Assembly (NCBI RefSeq): GCF_007748035.1
Contig: NZ_CP036278.1
Coordinates: 3,658,001 to 3,722,000, forward strand
From: Aeoliella mucimassa
GTDB taxonomy: Bacteria > Planctomycetota > Planctomycetia > Pirellulales > Lacipirellulaceae
Length of the DNA stretch: 64,000 nucleotides
Direction: 5' to 3'
Shown: positions 9,159-18,224 of the stretch, piece by piece
How positions within the stretch are numbered: position 1 is the first letter of the stretch
How the letters are laid out: each line of letters opens with the position of its first letter
Notes under the pieces: model-generated
Database searches by the model: none
Seen by the model: only the letters and a program-made list of their open reading frames with translations
What the model was told of the DNA's origin: nothing
Program-made: the position numbers and the translations under genes

Positions 9159-10217
9159 TTAGCCTTCTTTGTCTTCCTTGCGGCCAAACAGGACTCCGTC
9201 GAGCCCGGCCCAGCGGCCAGCTCCCAGCCCTGCGAGTACCAACAACGCGAAGAACTCGATGCCTTGGTAGGGGAACAACGCGACTGCCAACGAGGGGACA
9301 CCCTCGACCCAGACGGGCTGAGTTGACATGACCGAAAGCAAGAACCCGGCCGCAGCTACTGATGTCAGGCGGGTGAACAAACCGGTGATCAACAGCACCC
9401 CTACGCCGAGGGTGAACCACGTGACCACACGATCGATGGATTTGACTTCTGCCGGTGGATTCAAAATAGCTTCGCTACGTTGTTTTACGGACGTTTTGTC
9501 GAGTTGTTCGTCGGTAAGCAGGCTTTTGAGGTCCGACTTGTACAGGTCTTCCTCAATCCCCACCCCACCGAGTAGCGGGCGCCACTTGCCGGTGGTCTCT
9601 GATTTTTTGTCGGAAATACGCTCGGCCATGTAAGGTGCGTCGTCGTTCTTACGCTCTTCTTTCAAATCTTCGAGACGATCGAGTTCGTGGTGCCATTCTT
9701 CGAAGGCTCCCCGATTCATCTCGGCGAAGTAAGCCAGCGCCCGGTAGTGGGCTTCGTAGGTCGAGTCGATCTCGGCTTTTTGTTCGTCGGTGATGCCGGG
9801 AATCTTCTTGAATTGCTCGGCCGTTGCCTTCCAGTCCTTGGCCACTTGGGCGATCCAGGGTCCGTAGGCTTCGGTCGGTTCGGGGATGAATCCGAGGTCG
9901 TCGGTCTTGGTCTTTACCTCCCGCACGATCATTGCCGGATCGTCCTTCGTCGCACCAAAGTAGCGACGCTCATGGTCGAAGTTGAACGACTCGGGCCAAG
10001 GTTCCTCGGCCAATGTGTCCCAGTCGTGAGGCAACGGAGCCATCGACTGATAGAACTCGGCCATGGGACCGTTGGAGCCACGTAAAAAGCCCTCGGAACT
10101 AAAGCTGGGATCGAATTTCTCGATACCGGCGCCAAGGAACTGTATACCGATTGCCAAGCGTAAGAGAACGATTGCCAAAACGGCAAACGCACCCACGCGA
10201 TAATCGTTTTTCGCCAC
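9159..10217 (-). CDS. DoxX-like membrane protein
   Basis: This is a 352-residue protein with a DoxX-type layout: an N-terminal membrane helix (VLAIVLLRLAIGIQFLGAGIEKF) and a C-terminal set of three to four helices (VVTWFTLGVGVLLITGLFTRLTSVAAAGFLLSVM and onward). Between them is a long charged, probably periplasmic insert (about residues 40-240) rich in Glu, Lys and Trp. Classic DoxX proteins are ~130-170 residues and lack the insert; the long form is common in planctomycetes. It shares its strand with the downstream oxidoreductase, and membrane-bound redox support for that enzyme is a reasonable guess. The biochemical role of the long form is unknown. Confidence 0.8.
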   Translation of the reverse strand: MAKNDYRVGAFAVLAIVLLRLAIGIQFLGAGIEKFDPSFSSEGFLRGSNGPMAEFYQSMAPLPHDWDTLAEEPWPESFNFDHERRYFGATKDDPAMIVREVKTKTDDLGFIPEPTEAYGPWIAQVAKDWKATAEQFKKIPGITDEQKAEIDSTYEAHYRALAYFAEMNRGAFEEWHHELDRLEDLKEERKNDDAPYMAERISDKKSETTGKWRPLLGGVGIEEDLYKSDLKSLLTDEQLDKTSVKQRSEAILNPPAEVKSIDRVVTWFTLGVGVLLITGLFTRLTSVAAAGFLLSVMSTQPVWVEGVPSLAVALFPYQGIEFFALLVLAGLGAGRWAGLDGVLFGRKEDKEG

Positions 10218-10613
10218 GCTTATGCCCTAAAAATTGATACGGTGTGTGAAAGACAAGTCATCCGGCTGGAAGGTTGACCTGCATAATGGGAGGGAACCGG
10301 AAGCTACCTTGATGGGGCAGTTGAAGGAAAGCAACCAGTTAGCAAAAACCCCAGCGGTTGCTGGCCAAGCTTAGGCTTTCGCTGTTCATCATGATAGCGA
10401 GTCTCACAACAAATTGCCAACAGATGTTTGAAAAGTGGATTTAACTCCTTGAGTTTTTTCCTGAACTGGTTATGCACTGTCTTTCTGTGCTAATTCGCTC
10501 AGGCGGCCGCTCCGTTGGCAAACTGCCCGATTCGTGTCATCTTTCTATGGTCGTCGGGCATCGTCGCCCGTTGTGATTAACTAAATGCCTTATTGTTTAT
10601 CGATTAACTCGCC
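10218..10613. other. Divergent intergenic region
   Basis: This 396-base gap lies between the minus-strand DoxX gene and the plus-strand 2-hydroxyacid dehydrogenase. It must hold promoters for both directions. I see AT-rich stretches around 10380-10480 and 10565-10610 but no convincing -35/-10 pair, operator or small gene. Confidence 0.6.
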
Positions 10614-11585
10614 ATGCGAATCGTTCTTTGCTATCCGGTAGAATCGCAACACATCGCCCAAATTCAGGCGGTCGCCCCCGATTGGGAGATTGTCGACGCC
10701 GGTCAGGAGCGGATCGCCGAGTTGCTGCCGACCGCCGATATTTACTGCGGCCACGCCAAAGTGCCGGTGCCTTGGGAGGAAGTTGTCGCAGGCGGGCGGT
10801 TGCAGTGGATTCAGTCCTCAGCGGCCGGCATGGACCACTGCCTGGAACCGCCAGTGGTCAAGTCGGATATCCTCGTCACCAGCGCTTCGGGCGTGTTGGC
10901 CAATCAGGTGGCCGATCACACCATGGCCCTGTTGGCGGGTTCTTTGCGGCGGTTACCGGTGTTTTTCGAGGCCATGGAGAAGCGAGAATTCATCCGCCGG
11001 CCGACGCAGGATCTGCATAACGCCACCGTTGGTATCGTCGGCCTCGGCGGCAACGGCCGTCGGCTCGCCCAAGTGCTTAGCGTGTTCAACACCACGATTC
11101 TGGCGACCGACTGGTTCCCAGTGAACAAGCCACCAGAGGTGGCCGAACTGCTGGCCGCCGACCAGATCGACGAAATGCTGCCGCGTTGCGACATCGTGAT
11201 TTTGGCGATTCCGCTCAACGATGTCACCCGCGGCATGTTCGACGCCAAGCGAATCGCGCGCATGAAACCAGGTTCGGTACTCATCAACATGGCTCGCGGA
11301 CCGATCGTGGTAGAAGACGACTTGGTCGATGCGCTCGAGTCGGGCCACCTATGGGGCGCCGGTTTGGACGTGACCGAAGTCGAGCCACTTGCGGAAGACA
11401 GTCGGCTGTGGACCGCACCTAATTTGGTGCTCACTCCTCATGTTGGTGGACAGTGCAAGACCCGCATCGAGGATATGACTAACTTTTTCTGCGATAACCT
11501 ACGACGCTTCCGAGATGGCAAGCCTTTGAAGAACGTTACCGACAAGAAACTTGGCTTTCCGTTTCCCGCACAATTGGAAGATTAG
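10614..11585 (+). CDS. D-2-hydroxyacid dehydrogenase family protein
   Basis: This is a 323-residue NAD(P)-dependent dehydrogenase. The family marks are SSAAGMDHCL and ASGVLANQVADHTMALL in the catalytic domain, the dinucleotide motif GLGGNG near residue 141, INMARGPIVVEDDLVDAL (catalytic Arg), DVTEVEPL (catalytic Glu) and LTPHVGGQ (catalytic His). The family interconverts 2-keto acids and D-2-hydroxy acids, for example glyoxylate, hydroxypyruvate and phosphoglycerate; the substrate cannot be set from these motifs. It is much shorter than SerA with its ACT domain. A XylR-type regulator follows on the same strand, which hints at a sugar-acid catabolic role, but about 310 bases separate them. Confidence 0.9.
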   Translation: MRIVLCYPVESQHIAQIQAVAPDWEIVDAGQERIAELLPTADIYCGHAKVPVPWEEVVAGGRLQWIQSSAAGMDHCLEPPVVKSDILVTSASGVLANQVADHTMALLAGSLRRLPVFFEAMEKREFIRRPTQDLHNATVGIVGLGGNGRRLAQVLSVFNTTILATDWFPVNKPPEVAELLAADQIDEMLPRCDIVILAIPLNDVTRGMFDAKRIARMKPGSVLINMARGPIVVEDDLVDALESGHLWGAGLDVTEVEPLAEDSRLWTAPNLVLTPHVGGQCKTRIEDMTNFFCDNLRRFRDGKPLKNVTDKKLGFPFPAQLED

Positions 11586-11895
11586 TGGTCGCAGCAGCTT
11601 GTCGCGAAGAGTGCTGAACTGATAAAAACCGACCTTACAGGCACCCCAATCCGGTTCCTTTGGGGGCCATGCGGCATGATCTTCGATCTGTCCGGCTGTC
11701 CAGTCGGTCAAAAAGGAGATTTCTGGCCTATTCTTTTCCTCGAAAGGGCAACTTGCGGTTGGCAGTGGCCCCTGCGTGTGTCATTCTAGATATGTAGATA
11801 TTTCTCCGCGATGCTGCTGGTTTGCCTAGCGGAAGCACGAAGCAACCGTCATTCAATTTATATTTTTCACCTAATACCACTTTTTGAGTTGTGGG
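11586..11895. other. Intergenic region
   Basis: About 310 bases lie between the dehydrogenase and the regulator. The right half (11780-11880) is AT-rich and probably holds the regulator's promoter. I see no terminator with a clear T-run and no small gene. Confidence 0.5.
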
Positions 11896-13101
11896 ATGCG
11901 AAAGACTCGCCAGGTAGCTTTATTAGTTGAAACCTCTCGTGGGTATGGCAGACAAGTCGGCCTCGGCGTGGCTCGCTTTTCGAGTTTGCATGGTCCTTGG
12001 AGCTTTTTGCTCAATCCAGGCGACTTCCAACAGATGTTGCCGGAAATGGGTCACTGGAACGGCGATGGCATCATCTGCCGACTCGAGAACGAAGAACTCG
12101 AAAAAGCCGTGATCAAAGCCGATCTTCCCACGATCGCTTTGGACATGAACGAGCGACAACTCGATCCCAACAATCCACTGTCGCGGGTCACCAACCTGTC
12201 GGTCGACAGCGATGGCGTCGCCAAGCTGGCCGTAGATCACTTACTCGAACGTAATCACAAGCACTTCGGCTTCGTCGGCGTAGCCGGACGCATCTGGTCG
12301 AAGAATCGCGAAGAAGCCTTTGCCAAGTACATCAAGCAGTCGGGCTTCAAGATCAACATCTACGAGCCCCCAGCCGATAGCGAACTGCACTGGGAACTCG
12401 AACGCGAACAACTGGTGGAGTGGCTCACCACCCTGCCCCGCCCAGTCGCGATCATGGCCTGTAACGACGTTCGCGGTCGGCAAGTGCTCGAAGCTTGCCG
12501 AATGGCAGATTTGTCGGTTCCGAAAGACGTTGCCGTGATCGGCGTCGATAACGACGAACTATTCTGCGAGCTTGCCTACCCAACACTCACCAGCGTAGCC
12601 CTTAACGGGGTGATGGGTGGGTACATGGCGGCTGAGAAACTCAACAGCATGATGAACCGCAAGGGACGCTTGCCCCGCAAGGGAATCACGATTCCCGTGC
12701 AGGCGGTCCGCGTGGTCGAGCGTGAATCGACCAACTCCTACAACATCGGCGACGAGTCGGTGATCACCGCGCTGGAGTACATCCACAGCACCCGCGGCGA
12801 GAAGGTATCGGTGGCCGACGTGGCCAACGCCTCGGGACGCCCTCGTCGGGACATCGAAACCCGTTTTCGCAAAGCGGTTGGGCATACCATCGCAGTGGAG
12901 TTGCAGAACATGCGACTCGACCATGCCAAGCGTTTGCTCGAAGAAACCGACTTCCCGATTCCCGAAGTCGCCAAGATGGCCGGCTACAGCTCGGCCAGTT
13001 ACATGATTCAAGTGTTTCGTCGCTGCTTGGACATGACTCCGGCCAAATATCGCGCAGGCGTGCGGCTACTCACGGTCGATTCTCAGCAGATCGAAAGCTG
13101 A
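11896..13101 (+). CDS. XylR-type AraC family transcriptional regulator
   Basis: This is a 401-residue regulator with two parts. Residues 1-280 form a LacI/periplasmic-binding-like effector domain (VALLVETSRGYGRQVGLGVARF, then FGFVGVAGRIWSKNREEAF, AIMACNDVRGRQVLEACR and VAVIGVDNDELFCELAYPTLTSV). Residues 300-400 are an AraC double helix-turn-helix (VSVADVANASGRPRRDIETRF, then FPIPEVAKMAGYSSASYMIQVFRR). This architecture is that of XylR, the xylose-responsive activator, and is amplified in planctomycetes. The ATG at 11896 is preferred to an in-frame TTG at 11884. The ligand is probably a sugar. Nearby targets could be the dehydrogenase upstream. Confidence 0.9.
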   Translation: MRKTRQVALLVETSRGYGRQVGLGVARFSSLHGPWSFLLNPGDFQQMLPEMGHWNGDGIICRLENEELEKAVIKADLPTIALDMNERQLDPNNPLSRVTNLSVDSDGVAKLAVDHLLERNHKHFGFVGVAGRIWSKNREEAFAKYIKQSGFKINIYEPPADSELHWELEREQLVEWLTTLPRPVAIMACNDVRGRQVLEACRMADLSVPKDVAVIGVDNDELFCELAYPTLTSVALNGVMGGYMAAEKLNSMMNRKGRLPRKGITIPVQAVRVVERESTNSYNIGDESVITALEYIHSTRGEKVSVADVANASGRPRRDIETRFRKAVGHTIAVELQNMRLDHAKRLLEETDFPIPEVAKMAGYSSASYMIQVFRRCLDMTPAKYRAGVRLLTVDSQQIES

Positions 13102-13459
13102 GTCGAGCTCCCGACCAGCTACCCTAAGCTGCTCAATTCGCCCGAACACTTGAGCCGTGATTGCCTTGCCCATGGCGATCTGGGCGATATCGCACAGATC
13201 AAACCGCTCTCTTCCCAAGCGATCGTGCGTTTCCGACAATCGATAATTGAGTTTTAGACTCAATTGTCGATAATCAATTTTTGTTCATCGCGATGGTTGC
13301 CACTTCGCCGACTGTCGCCTGGCACCTTTTCCTTCGGCTTTACAGACGGACTTTCTATCGAGCCCCGCGTATCGCTGCAGGCGGTCTGTTGCTAGGCAAC
13401 AACAGCTTCCGTATGGTGGCATACTTTCGCCAAGTCACCCTCGAACAAACACTAGCGTC
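13102..13459. other. Intergenic region with a stem-loop
   Basis: This 358-base gap lies between the regulator and the Nfn-like pair. Near its middle is an AT-rich hairpin (ATCGATAATTGAG at 13239-13251 and its near-perfect complement at 13259-13271, loop of 7), followed by AATCAATTTTTG. It could end transcription of the regulator or serve as a palindromic operator. Open frames here are short and lack family resemblance. Confidence 0.5.
13239..13285 (+). terminator. Putative terminator or palindromic operator after the XylR-like gene
   Basis: The two 13-base arms match at 12 positions and are followed within eight bases by a T5 run. The stem is AT-rich, weaker than a typical terminator, so an operator is the alternative. 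Confidence 0.4.
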
Positions 13460-14362
13460 ATGTTTCCGATCACCGAGGCCAAGTTTCTCGCCCCTGATGT
13501 CAAGCGAATTTGCATCGAGGCTCCCCGTGTGGCTCGCCAGCGACAGGCGGGGCAGTTTGTCATTGTGCGGGTCGAAGCCGAGCATGGCGAGCGAGTGCCG
13601 CTGACGATTGCGGACTCCGATCCCGACGCTGGCACCATCACCATCATCGTGCAAGGCGTCGGCAAGACCACCAAGCTCATCAACATGCTCGAAGCCGGCG
13701 ACGCACTCGCCGACGTGGTCGGACCACTTGGCGAACCCTCGGAAATCGAACACTTCGGAACCGTAGTCGTAGTTGGCGGCGGGGTTGGCACCGCGATTGC
13801 ATATCCTACTGCGGTCGCCATGAAAGCTGCCGACAATCACGTGATCGGGATCGTCGGCGCCCGCAACAAGGAACTATTGATCCTTGAAGACGAAATGCGG
13901 GCGACCACCGACGAACTGCACTTGATGACCGACGACGGTAGCTATGGCGAGCAAGGCTTTGTTACCCAAAAGCTGCAACAACTGATCGACAACGGAGTGA
14001 CGATCGACCACGTGCTGGCGATCGGACCGATACCTATGATGAAAGCGATTGCCGACGTCACCAAACCACATGGCATTAAGACCATCGTTAGTTTGAACCC
14101 CATCATGGTCGACGGCACCGGCATGTGTGGCGGTTGTCGCGTGCAGGTGGGTGGTACCAGCAAGTTTGCCTGCGTGGATGGGCCCGAGTTCGACGCCCAC
14201 GAAGTCGACTTCACGATCCTCGCCCAGCGCAATCGAATGTATCGCCCTCACGAACAACAAGCGGTTGCGGACCTCGAAGCTGATCCCGAAACGCAAGTCG
14301 CACAGATCAAGCATTGCCAACTGCAACACCAACACCCTGAAGTCGGCCCCAAAACCAAGTAA
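13460..14362 (+). CDS. nfnA: NfnA/SudB-like FAD/NAD-binding subunit (ferredoxin-NADP+ reductase type)
   Basis: This 300-residue protein is of the sulfide dehydrogenase beta / NADH-dependent ferredoxin:NADP+ oxidoreductase small-subunit type. The N-terminal flavin-binding barrel includes AGQFVIVRVEAEHGERVPLTIAD. The NAD-binding lobe starts VVVVGGGVGTAIAYPTAVAM. A [2Fe-2S] cysteine cluster at the C-terminus reads GMCGGCRVQVGGTSKFACVDGPEFDAHEVDF. The partner large subunit follows 42 bases downstream. In Nfn complexes the pair couples NADH, reduced ferredoxin and NADPH by flavin-based electron bifurcation; SudBA pairs are close relatives. PFOR, a ferredoxin reducer, is encoded 3.5 kb away, which favours the Nfn reading. 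Sequence alone does not separate the two. Confidence 0.85.
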   Translation: MFPITEAKFLAPDVKRICIEAPRVARQRQAGQFVIVRVEAEHGERVPLTIADSDPDAGTITIIVQGVGKTTKLINMLEAGDALADVVGPLGEPSEIEHFGTVVVVGGGVGTAIAYPTAVAMKAADNHVIGIVGARNKELLILEDEMRATTDELHLMTDDGSYGEQGFVTQKLQQLIDNGVTIDHVLAIGPIPMMKAIADVTKPHGIKTIVSLNPIMVDGTGMCGGCRVQVGGTSKFACVDGPEFDAHEVDFTILAQRNRMYRPHEQQAVADLEADPETQVAQIKHCQLQHQHPEVGPKTK

Positions 14363-14404
14363 TCGCATACGCTCACCGACCACTCACTGCCCAAGGCTAC
14401 CATC

Positions 14405-15835
14405 ATGGCTGATCGCCTGCCCCCTAAAGAACGCATGAAGATCCCTCGGCAATCGATGCCCGAGCAAGATGCCGAGCAGCGTGCCTGTAACTTCGAGGAA
14501 GTGAACTTGGGTCTCGACTCAGCGATTGCGGAGAAGGAAGCGCAACGCTGTTTGACCTGCGCCGACCCCAAGTGCAGCCACGGCTGCCCAGTTGGTGTGC
14601 AAGTACGGGAGTTTGTCGACTTCGTGCTCGAAGGCGAATACCTGAAAGCAGCGGCCAAGATTCGCGAAGACAACGTACTGCCAGCCGTGACCGGACGCGT
14701 CTGCCCGCAGGAGAATCAATGCGAAGGCGCCTGCGTGCTTTCGAAGCGATTCACCTCGCTGGCTATCGGCCACCTGGAGCGTTTCGTCGCCGACTACGAG
14801 CGGGCGACCGGTCAAGTCGGCCTGCCCCAGCGCGCTCCCGCTACCGGCAAGAAGGTGGCCATCGTCGGCAGCGGTCCTGCGGGGCTTAGCTGCGCGGGCG
14901 ACCTGGTGCTCAAAGGGCACGATGTCACCGTGATGGAAGCACTGCACGAGATCGGCGGCGTGCTTGTCTATGGCATCCCTGAGTTCCGCTTACCGAAAGA
15001 CATCGTCAAAGGCGAAGTCGAAAACATGCGGAAGATGGGCGTGAAGTTTGAGACCAACGTCGTCGTCGGCAAGACCGTCACCATGGACCAATTGCAGAAC
15101 GAAGAAGGGTTCGACGCGGTGTTCGTTGCCACCGGTGCTGGTTTGCCCAAGTTCATGAACCTGCCGGGCGAGCACCTCGGTGGGGTCTACTCGGCGAACG
15201 AGTTCTTAACCCGCGTGAACCTGATGAAGGCTTACGACCGCGAGCATTCCGACTCGCCGATCTATGAGTGCCGAGACCGCAACGTCGCAGTAATGGGAGG
15301 TGGCAACACCGCGATGGACGCAGTACGCTCCGCCTTGCGACTCGGCGCGAAGAACGCCTATATCGTTTACCGTCGTAGCGAAGAAGAAATGCCCGCGCGG
15401 GCGGAAGAGGTGCATCACGCCAAGGACGAAGGGGTGCAATTCCTTAATCTGCACAACCCGGTCGAGTTCCTCGGCAACGACGAAGGCTACCTGACCGGCG
15501 TCAAACTTCAGAAAATGGAACTCGCCGAGCCCGACGACTCCGGCCGGCGGCGCCCGGTACCGGTCGAGGGATCGGAGTTTGTGATGCCGCTCGACGTGGC
15601 TGTGATCGCTATCGGCACGGGTGCCAATCCGCTGGTGCAGTCGACCACTCCCGGGCTGAACACGAACAAATGGGGATACATCATCGCCGACGAAGAGAGC
15701 ATGCGAACCACCCGTGAGGGAGTGTTCGCCGGCGGCGACATTGTCAGCGGTGCGGCCACGGTAATTCTGGCGATGGGCGCAGGCCGCAAGGCGGCGAAAT
15801 CGATTCACGAATACCTCACCACCGGCGAGTGGTAA
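14405..15835 (+). CDS. nfnB: NfnB/SudA-like NADPH-dependent flavoprotein large subunit
   Basis: This 476-residue protein resembles the glutamate synthase small subunit (GltD) group. The N-terminal Cys-rich domain (RCLTCADPKCSHGCPVGV, then GRVCPQENQCEGACVL) binds two [4Fe-4S] clusters. Two Rossmann folds follow, one for FAD (KKVAIVGSGPAGLSCAGDL) and one for NADPH (NVAVMGGGNTAMDAVRSAL), and the C-terminal TTREGVFAGGDIVSGAATVILAMGAGRKAA closes the FAD site. No glutamate synthase large subunit is nearby, and the partner upstream is an NfnA/SudB-like subunit. The complex is therefore more likely an electron-bifurcating transhydrogenase or sulfide dehydrogenase than a GOGAT. Confidence 0.88.
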   Translation: MADRLPPKERMKIPRQSMPEQDAEQRACNFEEVNLGLDSAIAEKEAQRCLTCADPKCSHGCPVGVQVREFVDFVLEGEYLKAAAKIREDNVLPAVTGRVCPQENQCEGACVLSKRFTSLAIGHLERFVADYERATGQVGLPQRAPATGKKVAIVGSGPAGLSCAGDLVLKGHDVTVMEALHEIGGVLVYGIPEFRLPKDIVKGEVENMRKMGVKFETNVVVGKTVTMDQLQNEEGFDAVFVATGAGLPKFMNLPGEHLGGVYSANEFLTRVNLMKAYDREHSDSPIYECRDRNVAVMGGGNTAMDAVRSALRLGAKNAYIVYRRSEEEMPARAEEVHHAKDEGVQFLNLHNPVEFLGNDEGYLTGVKLQKMELAEPDDSGRRRPVPVEGSEFVMPLDVAVIAIGTGANPLVQSTTPGLNTNKWGYIIADEESMRTTREGVFAGGDIVSGAATVILAMGAGRKAAKSIHEYLTTGEW

Positions 15836-16116
15836 CCCCCGACCAGGCGACCGCAATCGTGCGGTGCCGCACAACATTGTCATTTCCGCTCACCGGGCAG
15901 ACTCATTGCTTGAGACCTCAGCACACATTCGGAGAATTACTACGTAAACCCTTTTATCAAAAAGGCTTTGGCCTTTACGCACTTGCAGCAATGGACGCCT
16001 CACACGGCATTTGCCACGCATTCGGTTGCAATTTGTAAGGCACGCGATTTGCATTTCCTCCCGCCTAAAGCGGAGGCCTCTCTCGTCAGCAAACGTTCTG
16101 TACAGGAGGAATCGAC

Positions 16117-17352
16117 ATGGCTGCCAAAGAAAAACCGAGTAATCCTTATGCGGAGTTGTTTGATACTCTCCGCAAATCGGCCAGCGATGGTATGAGGGCT
16201 CAAAGCAAGTATCTCTACGATTGGAGCCAATTCTGGCCCCGCAATTCTGAGCAACGTCAGGGCTGGCTTACCCCTCTTCTGCAGATGCAGCATGGCTGGG
16301 CCGATGCCATGGTGAATCTAGCCAAGAATCAACAGGAGTTGATCGACCAACAATTCGACACCGCGATTAGATCCTTCGAAGCCATCTGGCAACGCCTGCC
16401 GACGCAAGTCGGCAAACCAGCACCGAGCGTTCCCACTCCAGCCCCAGCTCCCGCTGCGGTAGTACCAACAAACGGTACGCCCGCTTCGGTGGATGGCATC
16501 CTGGCAGAGATCCCGGCGTATCAAACAGGCGGAGCGACGAACATCGCCCAACGCGTTGCCATTGTCACCGGTGCGGCAAGCGGCATCGGCGCGGCAGTCG
16601 CTCATCAACTCGCAAGCCGCGGCGCCCGCGCTGTAGTGCTGGTTGATCTCAGCGATAAGGTGAACGAAACCGCTGAAGCCATCAACAAAGAAGTCGGCCG
16701 CGAAGTGGCCGACGTCATGATCGGCGACACTAGCGACGGTGAATTCCGCTCGCGGGTGTTCGACGAGGTGTCCAGCCGCCACGGCTTGGTACGAATCTGC
16801 GTTCCCGCGGCCGGCATTACTCGCGACAACCTGAGTGTTCGCCTCGACAAGGAAACCGGCAAGGCGTCGATTTACTCGATCGACGACTTCCGTAAGGTCA
16901 CCGAGATCAACCTGATCGCCCCCATTTACTGGGCGATGGAAATGGTGGCTCGCATTGCCGAAGACCGTCGTCGTCGCGGTCTGAAGCGATGGGAACCCGA
17001 TGAGCCGATGGAAGGTGCCATTGTGTTCCTGGGCTCGGTTTCGTCGCAGGGAAACAAGGGACAAATCTCCTACGCGGTCGCCAAGGCAGGCCTCGAAGGA
17101 GCCGGTGCCACGCTGATGAAGGAAGCCATTTACTATGGCGTCCGCTGCGGCATCATCCATCCCGGATTTACCGATACCCCCATGGCACGCGCACTGGGAC
17201 AAGAGTTCCTCGACAAGTACGTGCTGCCTTATACCCAACTGCGTCGTTTGATTCGCCCCGAAGAAATCGCCGATGCGGTTTGCTTCATGATTTCGAACTC
17301 GGCGGTCAGCGGCGAACTATGGGCCGATGCTGGATGGCATCCGCCTGCGTAA
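16117..17352 (+). CDS. Phasin-like domain fused to short-chain dehydrogenase/reductase (acetoacetyl-CoA reductase-like)
   Basis: This 411-residue protein has an unusual two-part build and a strong AGGAGG site just upstream. Residues 1-93 are helical and resemble the phasin encoded at 18225-18656: both have N-x-Y-x-E-x-F near the start, then RK[SA]A, a W(x)3WP turn, and a DQQ-containing helix. A Pro/Ala-rich linker spans about 94-140. Residues 145-411 are a classical SDR with TGAASGIG (151-158), GSVSSQGN (Ser near 307-309), catalytic Tyr319 and Lys323 in YAVAK, and a C-terminal GELWADAGWHPP. The canonical NNAG is PAAG here. I infer a PhaB-like reductase held on the PHA granule surface by its own phasin anchor. 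The substrate is not proven. Confidence 0.8.
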   Translation: MAAKEKPSNPYAELFDTLRKSASDGMRAQSKYLYDWSQFWPRNSEQRQGWLTPLLQMQHGWADAMVNLAKNQQELIDQQFDTAIRSFEAIWQRLPTQVGKPAPSVPTPAPAPAAVVPTNGTPASVDGILAEIPAYQTGGATNIAQRVAIVTGAASGIGAAVAHQLASRGARAVVLVDLSDKVNETAEAINKEVGREVADVMIGDTSDGEFRSRVFDEVSSRHGLVRICVPAAGITRDNLSVRLDKETGKASIYSIDDFRKVTEINLIAPIYWAMEMVARIAEDRRRRGLKRWEPDEPMEGAIVFLGSVSSQGNKGQISYAVAKAGLEGAGATLMKEAIYYGVRCGIIHPGFTDTPMARALGQEFLDKYVLPYTQLRRLIRPEEIADAVCFMISNSAVSGELWADAGWHPPA

Positions 17353-17452
17353 GCAACCACCACAAGGAGTCACGCACGTAGAAGACACGCAGTTGCGATC
17401 TGCATCCACAGAAGCGACTGCGTTGCGACCACAGGGAAAAGATTTCCGCAAG

Positions 17453-17953
17453 CTATTCGCCTCGCCCTTCGAGTTCGTTCAACCGCTCTTCGAGCTGATT
17501 CATTCGCTCGGTTAACTGCAGTTGATCCCCGGTGGGCGAGGCCGGCTGCGGGTCGCCTCCTTTGGTTACCACCGAGTCGAGCCAGGTTTTCACCCAATGC
17601 ATGGGTTGAGCCAGGCGAGGAGCCCCAGGGCTGTGACGATAGAGGTAATCGAGGTAGGTGAGAGACTGACGAAAGTAGTCGCGTAGGAAGCTCGACATGG
17701 TGTCGTTCGACCGCAAGATGAAGTGGAGCAAGTCGGTTGGAAAGAGTTCCATTTTGTCCGGATGCCGCTCGACGATGATCTGTGTCAGAACCGCACGCGT
17801 CAGCTCCTCGCCAGTTTGGCTGTCGCGGATTTCAACCGTTTGCCCTTCCTGAATCAATTGTTCGATTTCCTGTAGCGAAACATACTTACTGAGCGGTTTC
17901 GCATAGTAGCGACGATTGGGATATCGTTTGATTTGAAATCGAGAGTCGGGCAT
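17453..17953 (-). CDS. phaR: PHA accumulation regulator, PhaR-type
   Basis: This is a 166-residue protein. The ATG at 17953 has an AGGGTGA ribosome site and removes an implausible upstream extension. Residues 5-65 form the PHB/PHA accumulation regulator DNA-binding domain (FQIKRYPNRRYYAKPLSKYVSLQEIEQLI, then VEIRDSQTGEELTRAVLTQIIVER). A second segment (FILRSNDTMSSFLRDYFRQSLTYLDYLYR) matches the polymer-sensing part, and the C-terminus is a Glu/Leu coiled coil. In PhaR systems the protein represses phasin genes until PHA polymer binds it. Here it sits divergently from the phasin gene and convergently to the phasin-SDR fusion, exactly where such a regulator is expected. Confidence 0.85.
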   Translation of the reverse strand: MPDSRFQIKRYPNRRYYAKPLSKYVSLQEIEQLIQEGQTVEIRDSQTGEELTRAVLTQIIVERHPDKMELFPTDLLHFILRSNDTMSSFLRDYFRQSLTYLDYLYRHSPGAPRLAQPMHWVKTWLDSVVTKGGDPQPASPTGDQLQLTERMNQLEERLNELEGRGE

Positions 17954-18224
17954 GGTTCGATCACCCTGAATGTTGCTTAATGTTTTCGACAGACTCGCAA
18001 CTAATTGAATTGTAACACGTTCACGACACACAACTAGCGATTGGCCACACGGTCACATTTTAGATGGGAGGTGATAACGAACAAATCCTTCAGAAGTTCT
18101 TCCGTTAGTTATCGGCGACATGGTGCGTTCGCGCTTGCCAAACTACAAGTCCCCCGATGCTAAAGATTCGAATTGATGAAGAAGAGGTTAACGCCCTAGT
18201 ACCCACGAGAAAGGAGGTAGTAAG

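Noticed and set aside
13281..13604. A 107-codon plus-strand frame before nfnA
   Set aside because: It overlaps the well-supported nfnA start in another frame and has no family match.
14405..15835. Glutamate synthase small subunit reading
   Set aside because: No large GOGAT subunit is nearby and the partner is NfnA/SudB-like.
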